Origin: Flavobacteriales bacterium
Lineage (GTDB): Bacteria > Bacteroidota > Bacteroidia > Flavobacteriales_F > PHOS-HE28
Length of the DNA: 64,000 nt
NCBI GenBank assembly: GCA_016788635.1
Contig: JAEUSU010000008.1
Span: 248,001-312,000, forward strand
Direction: 5' to 3'
Shown one piece after another: positions 35,482 to 41,923 of the stretch. The translations under genes and the position numbers were made by a program. The stretch's first letter is position 1. Each line of letters begins with the position of its first letter. The notes under the pieces are model-generated. The model was not told the origin of the DNA. It saw nothing but the letters and a program-made list of their open reading frames with translations, and did no database searches.

Positions 35482-36501
35482 TCAGGGTACTTCCACGGTG
35501 TTCAGCACGCGGTCGATCAGCTCGTTCACGGTCACGTTCTCGGCCTCCGCCTCGTAGGTGAGCCCGATGCGGTGGCGCAACACATCATGGCACACGGCGC
35601 GCACATCCTCGGGTATCACGTAGCCGCGGCGCTTGGTAAAGGCCAGTGCTTTCGCCGCCATGGCCATCCAGATACTGGCGCGCGGGCTGCCGCCAAAGGC
35701 GATAAGGGGTTTCAGGTCCGCCAGCTTGTAGGTCTCCGGCCGGCGCGTGGCATGCACCAGGTCCACGATGTACTGTTCGATCTTCTCATCCATGTACACC
35801 TCGCGCACCAGCTTGCGGGCTTCCAGGATCTCGGCCGGGCCCATCACATGCTGCGGGGTGGCCATGCCCTCTGGCCGCACGTTGCGGCGGATGATGAGCT
35901 TCTCCTCCTCCTTGCGGGGATAGTCGAGCACCACCTTCAACATGAAGCGGTCGGTCTGCGCCTCGGGCAGGGGGTAGGTGCCTTCCTGTTCAATGGGGTT
36001 CATGGTGGCCAGCACCAGGAAGGGCTCCGGCAGGGTATGCGTAGTCTGCCCGATGGTGACCTGCCGCTCCTGCATGGCCTCCAACAGGGCGCTCTGCACC
36101 TTGGCCGGTGCGCGGTTGATCTCGTCCGCCAGCACGAAATTGCTGAAAAGGGGACCCTTGCGCACGGTGAACTCCTCGTTGCGCTGGCTGTAGATGAGCG
36201 TGCCGATGAGGTCCGCAGGCAGCAGGTCCGGCGTGAATTGGATGCGGCTGAAGGCCACGTTCACCGTTTGGGCCAGCGCCTTGATGGCCATGGTCTTTGC
36301 CAGTCCGGGTACGCCTTCAAGCAGGATGTGTCCATCGGCCAGCAGGGCCACCAGCAGGCGGTGCACCATGTCCTTCTGGCCCACGATGGCCTTTTCCATC
36401 TCGTGGTCGATCAGGTCCACGAAGCCGCTGGCCTGCTGGATGCGGTCGTTCAACTGGCGGATGCTGTCGGCTGTAACGGTCGCGGATGTGGTGGTTTCCA
36501 T
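35482..36501 (-). CDS. MoxR-family AAA+ ATPase
   Basis: 339 residues; first gene of the Bat operon. AAA+ core with Walker A GVPGLAKTMA, Walker B FVLADEINRAPAKVQ, sensor 1 LATMNPIEQEGTYPLPEAQ with the arginine finger in DRFM, and a C-terminal lid (TYKLADLKPLIAFGGSPRAS). MoxR ATPases act as chaperones that mature or activate VWA-containing complexes. The ATG at 36501 (METTTSATVTADSIRQLNDR) is preferred over the in-frame extension. A CAACTTTG -7-like sequence lies about 40 bases upstream. Confidence 0.95.
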   Translation of the reverse strand: METTTSATVTADSIRQLNDRIQQASGFVDLIDHEMEKAIVGQKDMVHRLLVALLADGHILLEGVPGLAKTMAIKALAQTVNVAFSRIQFTPDLLPADLIGTLIYSQRNEEFTVRKGPLFSNFVLADEINRAPAKVQSALLEAMQERQVTIGQTTHTLPEPFLVLATMNPIEQEGTYPLPEAQTDRFMLKVVLDYPRKEEEKLIIRRNVRPEGMATPQHVMGPAEILEARKLVREVYMDEKIEQYIVDLVHATRRPETYKLADLKPLIAFGGSPRASIWMAMAAKALAFTKRRGYVIPEDVRAVCHDVLRHRIGLTYEAEAENVTVNELIDRVLNTVEVP

Positions 36502-36621
36502 GCGCTTGGGGGTCAGTACGATGAACGGCTGTTCAAGGCATGCAAAGTTGCTCGGGACGGGCATGCCGGAAAGGAAGGCCCGCAGTTAAAGTGTGTTAAC
36601 CATTCGCCCCAAGCCAGCGGC

Positions 36622-36629
36622 TACCTTCG
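36622..36629 (+). promoter_or_regulatory. -7 box TACCTTCG of the pyrophosphohydrolase gene
   Basis: TACCTTCG ends 5 bases before the ATG at 36635, so the transcript would be leaderless or nearly so. Confidence 0.5.
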
Positions 36630-36634
36630 GCACC

Positions 36635-37048
36635 ATGTCACAGCCCACATCCCCGCTTACCCTTCAAGAGGCCATCGGCCACGTGCGCACCTTTCACGAG
36701 TCCTTCGGCATAGGCAACGCCGAAGCGCCCGCCGGAGCCATCGGCGACCGCGAGGCCTTGCTGCGCTACAAGTTGATCCGCGAGGAGAACGAGGAATACC
36801 TCGATGCCGCCCTGCGCGGTGACCTGGTGGAGGTGGCCGATGCATTGGGAGACATCCTCTACATCCTCTGTGGTACCCTGCTCAAGCACGGCCTTCAGCA
36901 CAAGATCGATGAGGTGTTCCGCGAGATCCAGCGCAGCAACATGAGCAAGCTGGACGCCAACGGACGGCCCATCTACCGGGAGGACGGCAAGGTGCTTAAG
37001 AGCGAACTCTATTTCAAGCCGGACATCGCGTCCATCATTGCGCAATGA
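36635..37048 (+). CDS. MazG-like nucleoside triphosphate pyrophosphohydrolase
   Basis: 137 residues of the all-alpha NTP-PPase superfamily, which hydrolyses NTPs to NMP and pyrophosphate and is often used for nucleotide-pool cleaning. The metal-binding pattern is present: REENEEYLDA (ExxE) followed by EVADALGDILYIL (D-x-x-x-D), with RSNMSKLDANGRPIYREDGK near the C-terminus. Substrate is not predictable. The -7 box lies directly before the chosen ATG. It overlaps the DUF4442 gene by 4 bases. Confidence 0.85.
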   Translation: MSQPTSPLTLQEAIGHVRTFHESFGIGNAEAPAGAIGDREALLRYKLIREENEEYLDAALRGDLVEVADALGDILYILCGTLLKHGLQHKIDEVFREIQRSNMSKLDANGRPIYREDGKVLKSELYFKPDIASIIAQ

Positions 37049-37551
37049 ACATTCCCGTGTTGTTGCAGGCGGCCCGACGTTCCCGTTCCGCACGGCTGAA
37101 GCTCGACCTGATGCTGCCCTTCGCCATCCCCTTCAACCGGCCGCATGGCTACCGTGTGCGCCCCTTGCCGGAAGGTGGCATCCGTGTGCACATTCCCTAC
37201 TGGCGGGTGAACTTCAATCACATCAGGGGCATCCATGCCTGTGCGCTGGCCACGGCGGCGGAAATGTGCAGCGGCCTTTCGGTGCTGGAGCATCTGGACC
37301 CGCGGCAATACCGGTTGATCATGCGCAGCCTGCACATGGACTATCATTTCCAGGCGAAGCGTGCGGCCTTTGCGGAATGCCGCCCCGATGGCGCGGTGAT
37401 CCGGGAGCAGGTGGTGGAGCCGCTGAGAACGGATGACCGGGTGGAGTACCAGAGCACCGTGGAGGTGCACGATGTGGATGGCCACCACCTGGCCACCGGC
37501 ACCATCGTGTGGCAGGTGAAGCCATGGGCGAACGTGCGCACGGCACGCTGA
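37045..37551 (+). CDS. DUF4442 hotdog-fold protein (putative acyl-CoA thioesterase)
   Basis: 168 residues with the DUF4442 layout: FNRPHGYRVRPLPEGGIRVH, VNFNHIRGIHACALATAAEM (the region equivalent to the hotdog active-site helix), and a beta-rich C-terminus (GHHLATGTIVWQVKPW). The family is related to PaaI/YiiD thioesterases but the substrate is unknown. The ATGA overlap with the upstream pyrophosphohydrolase gene suggests coupled translation. It converges with the PorT-like gene, only 4 bases away. Confidence 0.8.
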   Translation: MNIPVLLQAARRSRSARLKLDLMLPFAIPFNRPHGYRVRPLPEGGIRVHIPYWRVNFNHIRGIHACALATAAEMCSGLSVLEHLDPRQYRLIMRSLHMDYHFQAKRAAFAECRPDGAVIREQVVEPLRTDDRVEYQSTVEVHDVDGHHLATGTIVWQVKPWANVRTAR

Positions 37552-37555
37552 TCGC

Positions 37556-38176
37556 TCAGCCTTTCTGGGACTTTGGCGTGAAGAGGTAGGTGAAGTTGAA
37601 GCCGTACAGGATGTTGCGCACCTGGACCATGGGTTCGGTAAGGGCCAGGCTGGTCTGGGCGCGTGCCTCGAAGGTCCATTCGTGCCACACCACACCCAGG
37701 CCCACGGCAGGCCCGAAGTCCCAGCGGTTGGACGTGCCGCTGAGGTCGTATTTGATGTCCTGGGTCACATCCCCATTGGTCCATTGGGTGTACTTGCCCG
37801 ACACCTTGTAACCCGTGACAAGTCCGGCGGAAACGAACAGCCCATCCACACTTTGGTCCGTTTGGAACATCGCCATCAGGGGAACCTCGATGAATTTGAA
37901 GACGGCCCGGTCACGTGTGGCCAGCTCCGGGTTGCGGTTCGTGAAGCCCTTGCTCACCAACGTGATCTCCGGTTGGATGATCACCTGGGGATGCACATGG
38001 ATCTCCCACGCCCAGCCGAAAATGGGGCGTGGCAGCAGGTTGCTCATGTTCTGAAAGAAGCCACCCACGGATTGTGTGGCAAGCCCCAGCCCGATGCGCG
38101 GACCCGTACGTACCTGGGCGCTGGTCAGGTGCACAGCGGCAAGGCCGGCAAAAAGAAGGACGGTGCGGAGCTTCAT
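37556..38176 (-). CDS. PorT-like outer-membrane beta-barrel protein
   Basis: 206 residues. Signal peptide (LRTVLLFAGLAAVHLTSA) and an outer-membrane-beta-barrel/PorT-type body (VRTGPRIGLGLATQSVGGFF, VHPQVIIQPEITLVSKGFTN, FVSAGLVTGYKVSGKY, WDFGPAVGLGVVWHEWTFEA). PorT homologues include a T9SS component but many members have unrelated or unknown roles, so I do not call it PorT. Start ATG 38176 is preceded 5 bases upstream by TATTTTGC, a -7-like element, so it need not depend on the upstream pdeM. Confidence 0.75.
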   Translation of the reverse strand: MKLRTVLLFAGLAAVHLTSAQVRTGPRIGLGLATQSVGGFFQNMSNLLPRPIFGWAWEIHVHPQVIIQPEITLVSKGFTNRNPELATRDRAVFKFIEVPLMAMFQTDQSVDGLFVSAGLVTGYKVSGKYTQWTNGDVTQDIKYDLSGTSNRWDFGPAVGLGVVWHEWTFEARAQTSLALTEPMVQVRNILYGFNFTYLFTPKSQKG

Positions 38177-38192
38177 GGCCGCAAAATACGCT

Positions 38193-38894
38193 TCATCGCG
38201 TGCGGCCATGGCCTGGCCGTGTCTGTTCTGGTGCCACCAGCGCGGTGCTATTGGAACTCACGTCGATCACCGCGTTCGGCGTGCAGGCGAACGTGCGAAT
38301 GCCTGGTCGGAGTCCCTCACAATGCAGTCCCGTGGGCAGGCCGAATGCCGGTAGGATCCCCGTTCGCACACCGAACCGGAAGCAGGGCAGCCGCAGCTTT
38401 TGCCTGCCTCTTCCGGCGAGCAGGACGCCAGGATGAACATGGCCACTGATCACGTAGCTGCCATGGTGTTCCTCTGCCTCGTGCGTGAACACGAAGGGGC
38501 CTTCCTTGACGGCTTCATCGCAAACATGGATGCCCGCTTCCGCATAACGCCGGTCCGCCAGCATGTCGTGGTTGCCGGGCACAAGGTGCAGGGGGGCATC
38601 CTGCCGAAGGGACCAATCCGCCACTCGGTCCCATGCGGTGTTCAAGCTGCTGTGGAACAGGTCCCCCAGGAGAACGATGCGCTGGGGGCGGAAGGTGGCG
38701 ATCACCTCGTCGAGGCGTTCAAGCGTGCGGGCATCACTTCCCTCGGGCAATGCCGCACCGCCCTTCCTGAGGTGTGTGGCTTTGCCCAGGTGCAGGTCGC
38801 TTACCACAAGCCAGCCCCTGCGCGGCCAGAAGAGCGCGCGGTGCGGGTGGAGCAGCAGGCGCTCGCCGGCGACAGAGACCTCGGCAGAAAGCAT
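38193..38894 (-). CDS. pdeM: Ligase-associated metallophosphoesterase PdeM
   Basis: 233-residue calcineurin-like phosphoesterase of the ligase-associated DNA damage response set. Metal ligands: VVSDLHLGKATH (D-x-H), LLGDLFHSSLNT (GD), VPGNHDML (GNHD), FTHEAEE and ISGHVHPGV (GHxH). Other members of the same set (exonuclease, ATP ligase, Lhr-type helicase) are encoded 3 kb upstream on the same strand. It may process DNA ends or phosphodiesters; the exact substrate is not settled. A TACATTCG -7 box lies 5 bases before the ATG, so it can be expressed separately from the rest. Confidence 0.9.
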   Translation of the reverse strand: MLSAEVSVAGERLLLHPHRALFWPRRGWLVVSDLHLGKATHLRKGGAALPEGSDARTLERLDEVIATFRPQRIVLLGDLFHSSLNTAWDRVADWSLRQDAPLHLVPGNHDMLADRRYAEAGIHVCDEAVKEGPFVFTHEAEEHHGSYVISGHVHPGVLLAGRGRQKLRLPCFRFGVRTGILPAFGLPTGLHCEGLRPGIRTFACTPNAVIDVSSNSTALVAPEQTRPGHGRTR

Positions 38895-38899
38895 TGCAC

Positions 38900-38907
38900 C
38901 GAATGTA
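38900..38907 (-). promoter_or_regulatory. -7 box TACATTCG of pdeM
   Basis: Minus-strand TACATTCG, 5 bases before the pdeM ATG. It implies a leaderless or very short leader transcript. Confidence 0.45.
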
Positions 38908-38934
38908 GAGAACGCAGGTTGGGTTGGTCGCGGC

Positions 38935-40035
38935 TCAGGGGCTCACCAGATGCACACCCACCTGGCCGTAGAGCGCACCGCCCAGGTTGTTCAACATGGC
39001 GAAGGGCTGGCTTCCGAAGATGCCACGGAAGAAGTCCCTGCCACCGGGCAGTTCATCGGCATCAAAGGACCAGTCGTACCGGTAACCGGCCTGCATGCTC
39101 AGCCAGACGAAGCCCACCAACTGGCGCTGGTGTTCCAGCCGCAGGCGCAGTTCACCCCGGCGGACCTCCAGGCTGTTGCCGTTCGTGCTCAGCTCCGCAA
39201 TGCGGTAGCTCTGCCCTTCCAGTTCATAACCAGCCAACAGCAGGCTCCGCGGGTTGAAGGTGCGCCGGTAGTGTGCGCGGGCAGGAAGCAGGAACTCCAA
39301 GCCCCACCTGCGGTCCGCTGAAGTATAGTTGTACTGCACCACCGGCAGGTAGTTGATCGCACCCGCCCGGTAGGTGCGGCTCAGGCCCACACCCCATTGC
39401 AGGCGGTCGTGCGGGCGTTTGCCCCAGACCAACGCCACACCGTAGCGCAGGTACTGCAGGCTCTGCATGTCGTCCAGGAAGTAGTCCCCACTGAGGTCGG
39501 CGATACCTTGAAAAATGAGGAAGTGGGTTTCGTTGAGCGGTTTGAAGATGGTGGTGTTGAGCCCCGTGGTGCGCAGACCGCGGCCGGCAAGGATGGGCAT
39601 CAGGCCGGCGGCATCCTGCATGGTGGAGGTGGGCGAGATGGAGTAGCGCGTATCCCAGTAGGTGGCGCCCAGCTGCCAGATGATGTTGTTGCGCGACACC
39701 ACCGGGATGTTGGCCATCAAGCGCAGCCCGCCGGTGTATGTGGCCCGCCCTTCCTCTGCCACCGGAGCATCGGCATCCACAGGCCATTCTCCGATCGGTG
39801 ATAGACGCAGGTCGTAGGGGCCCTGGGCGTCCCACATCACGGAAATGAACCGCATCGGACTTTGTCCAAAGATCTTCTGGCTGCAGAATCCCCTGGCCTT
39901 CTGATCGGCGAAGTCCAGGTCGTCGTACTGGCTGTAGTCCTCTTCATCATTTGGTGCAGGCAGGGTGTCCTGCTGCGCGTGCAGCGTAGATGCGAACACC
40001 AGCATCAGCAACAGCAGTATGTGGTGCGCGTGCAT
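38935..40035 (-). CDS. Putative outer-membrane barrel protein (DUF6268-like)
   Basis: 366 residues with a signal peptide (HHILLLLMLVFASTLHAQ). An acidic segment (PNDEEDYSQYDDLDFADQ) precedes a long body of alternating strands (ATYTGGLRLMANIPVVSRNN, YRYGVALVWGKRP-like WGVGLSRTYRAGAINYLPVV, FVWLSMQAGYRYDWSFDAD), as in the DUF6268 outer-membrane family; this assignment is by recognition only. It starts 4 bases after the stop of the DUF2147 gene and is followed after 40 bases by pdeM, which has its own -7 box. Confidence 0.72.
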   Translation of the reverse strand: MHAHHILLLLMLVFASTLHAQQDTLPAPNDEEDYSQYDDLDFADQKARGFCSQKIFGQSPMRFISVMWDAQGPYDLRLSPIGEWPVDADAPVAEEGRATYTGGLRLMANIPVVSRNNIIWQLGATYWDTRYSISPTSTMQDAAGLMPILAGRGLRTTGLNTTIFKPLNETHFLIFQGIADLSGDYFLDDMQSLQYLRYGVALVWGKRPHDRLQWGVGLSRTYRAGAINYLPVVQYNYTSADRRWGLEFLLPARAHYRRTFNPRSLLLAGYELEGQSYRIAELSTNGNSLEVRRGELRLRLEHQRQLVGFVWLSMQAGYRYDWSFDADELPGGRDFFRGIFGSQPFAMLNNLGGALYGQVGVHLVSP

Positions 40036-40039
40036 GCGC

Positions 40040-40513
40040 TTACTGCCCCTTTGTCTGTAGCCGCTTCCACACGTCGGTGCGGCCCAGGGCCTTCACCCCG
40101 ATGTAGCCGCGGATGTCCAGGGTGTTATCGTCCTTCATGGTGATCACGCAACTGTAGGTGCTGCCATTCTCGGGGTCATAGATGGTGCCTTCGCTCCATT
40201 CGTTCTTTCCCGTGTGAACGAAATCCTTCAATATGCGATAGCCCCGCAAGGGTGTGCTGCGCAGGGCTTCGTCCGGGTTGTTCTTGTCCACTTTGGGAGC
40301 GCCGGTCACGGGGTCGTTGGGTTCACGAAGCCACACGATCTTGCCGTAGTACTTGGCGCCGATCTTCTCCACCTTCACACGTGCCCTGCCATTGCTGGGT
40401 TCCCACACCCCGATCAGGTTGTCGCCCTCATTCGCAGGGGCATTCGGGGAGGGAGGGAAGGGCTGGATAAGGAGCAGCGGGAGCAACAGGGTGAGGGTAA
40501 GGGAGCGCATCAT
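40040..40513 (-). CDS. DUF2147 exported protein
   Basis: 157 residues. Signal peptide (TLTLLLPLLLIQPFPPSPNA) and a DUF2147 beta-barrel-like domain (LIGVWEPSNGRARVKVEKIG, YYGKIVWLREPNDP, GTIYDPENGSTYSCVITMKD, TLDIRGYIGVKALGRTDVWK). DUF2147 proteins are small periplasmic proteins related to the fatty-acid-binding/lipocalin-like fold; function unknown. Two adjacent ATGs (40513, 40510) are possible. The first makes a 4-base overlap with the upstream lipoprotein stop. Confidence 0.87.
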   Translation of the reverse strand: MMRSLTLTLLLPLLLIQPFPPSPNAPANEGDNLIGVWEPSNGRARVKVEKIGAKYYGKIVWLREPNDPVTGAPKVDKNNPDEALRSTPLRGYRILKDFVHTGKNEWSEGTIYDPENGSTYSCVITMKDDNTLDIRGYIGVKALGRTDVWKRLQTKGQ

Positions 40514-41025
40514 CGTGCCAATTGAAGTTCAATGGTGAAAGTGCCGATCACGTGCCGATCATCCTCGCTGTCGGCATCCAGGTCCAGATCAGCCACAACG
40601 GTGACGGACGTTTGCTTGAGGTGCGCTGCGAGCGCCTTCTGCCCAGTAGCGGTGGTGAGCGTCACCCGCTGTTGGTCCGGCGGCACGGGATTGAGCACCG
40701 CCACCTGCTCCATGTCACCAGCCTCGCTGGCCACGCTCAGGCTTGCACTGCGAATGCCGTTCAAGTTACCGCCCTCGAAGGCGTCCAAATGGGCAGCCAC
40801 CACCTTGGCAGCGCGGACCTGGTCGAGTGCAGCCCCATGCGCTTGTAGAAATTCATCAAGCCCCGGTGCCCAGGTGCCTTGCGCGGTGTTGGAACCCTCG
40901 AACAAGGGGCCTTCCGCAGTGAGCGTGACCGGTCCGCTCTCGAAGACGAGGGTCTCGGGTGTGCCGCAGGCAGAGAGCAGGGCGATCGCGAGAAGTGGAC
41001 TGATGAACTTGCAGAAGGAGATCAT
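40510..41025 (-). CDS. Putative lipoprotein of unknown function
   Basis: 171 residues. The N-terminus MISFCKFISPLLAIALLSAC has a clear lipobox (LLSAC), so the mature protein would be membrane-anchored. The rest is soluble, with no recognised domain (for example AALDQVRAAKVVAAHLDAFE, VTVVADLDLDADSEDDRHVI). The ATG at 41025 was chosen from a longer frame because it starts the lipoprotein signal and lies 7 bases after a -7-like TAATTTGG. Coupled to DUF2147 by overlap. Confidence 0.75.
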   Translation of the reverse strand: MISFCKFISPLLAIALLSACGTPETLVFESGPVTLTAEGPLFEGSNTAQGTWAPGLDEFLQAHGAALDQVRAAKVVAAHLDAFEGGNLNGIRSASLSVASEAGDMEQVAVLNPVPPDQQRVTLTTATGQKALAAHLKQTSVTVVADLDLDADSEDDRHVIGTFTIELQLAR

Positions 41026-41132
41026 CGCCGCCAAATTAGTCCGCGAAGAGTTCGATGGGCCCATTTCATGCAAGCGCCAATAGCGCCCCATTGACTGATG
41101 ATCCCTAGCCGCAACCCGTGCTGGGGTACGAC

Positions 41133-41912
41133 CTAACGGAACAGCCCGATCGTGTAGTCCAGCAATCTCCCATCGCCGTGCGCGCCATGGCCGGGCACTA
41201 TGAGCTTCACTTGGGGGTAGGCCTGTTTCACGCGCTCCACAGTGCCTGACCAGGCGGCCACGTTGGCATCGCCGAGGTAGCCCTTCGACGCATCCAGCTC
41301 CTTGATCAGGCATCCGCTGAACAGCACACATTCGGCGGGGAAGTAACCCACCACGTTATCGGCGGTATGGCCTTCGCCGAAGAACCGGGCTTCCACCTGC
41401 TCGTCGCCCAAGGTGAAGCGAATGGTGTCGTTGAACGCATGCTGAGGTGCAGCTGTTCCAGCGGCTGACGCGAGCGCCATGGTCTTCGCATGCGCGTAGG
41501 AAGGGATCCTCTGCACATGGAAAGCACCAAGCCCGCCCAGGCAATCCACGTGGAAGTGCGTGGGCACAACAGCCATGATGGTGCACTTCAAGCTGTCCTT
41601 CACCCAGCGGATCAGCTCCTCCGCGGCCGCGTCGTTGGTGGGTGTGTCGAAGATGATGGCCTGCCCATCGTTGTGCACGACGAGGATGTTGCAGGGCACG
41701 TTGCCGAAGTCCTCCGTTTGGTGGTAGGACGTGTGGATGAGGCTGTGCTCGCCGATGCGGTTGATGATCAGCTGCTCCGAATGATGCGTTTTGCACGTCG
41801 TTGAGGTCGCGCTCTGCTTCGGCACGCAGGCGATGATAAGGCAGAGACCCAGTGCCGTTCCGATGAAGGAGCTTGCTTGCTTCACGTGCGGGGTGCGTCT
41901 CGGATACGGCAT
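41133..41912 (-). CDS. Subclass B1 metallo-beta-lactamase, putative lipoprotein
   Basis: 259 residues. All zinc ligands of a B1 enzyme are visible: THFHVDCLGG (H116, H118, D120 in BBL numbering), GEGHTADNVV (H196), FSGCLIKEL (C221 and K224) and VPGHGAHGD (H263). GDANVAAW corresponds to the substrate-contact Asn233 loop. B1 enzymes hydrolyse beta-lactams, including carbapenems; activity of this one is inferred. The N-terminal GTALGLCLIIAC suggests a lipobox. The start is uncertain: ATG 41912, or GTG 41927 or GTG 41885. Its first codons abut the helicase stop, so it may be co-transcribed with the repair operon. Base composition is like that of its neighbours and there is no mobile element near it. 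Confidence 0.9.
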   Translation of the reverse strand: MPYPRRTPHVKQASSFIGTALGLCLIIACVPKQSATSTTCKTHHSEQLIINRIGEHSLIHTSYHQTEDFGNVPCNILVVHNDGQAIIFDTPTNDAAAEELIRWVKDSLKCTIMAVVPTHFHVDCLGGLGAFHVQRIPSYAHAKTMALASAAGTAAPQHAFNDTIRFTLGDEQVEARFFGEGHTADNVVGYFPAECVLFSGCLIKELDASKGYLGDANVAAWSGTVERVKQAYPQVKLIVPGHGAHGDGRLLDYTIGLFR

Positions 41913-41923
41913 CAAAGCTATCC

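Noticed and set aside
41133..41912. Horizontal transfer of the beta-lactamase by a mobile element
   Set aside because: No transposase, integron site, inverted repeats or shift in base composition around the gene.
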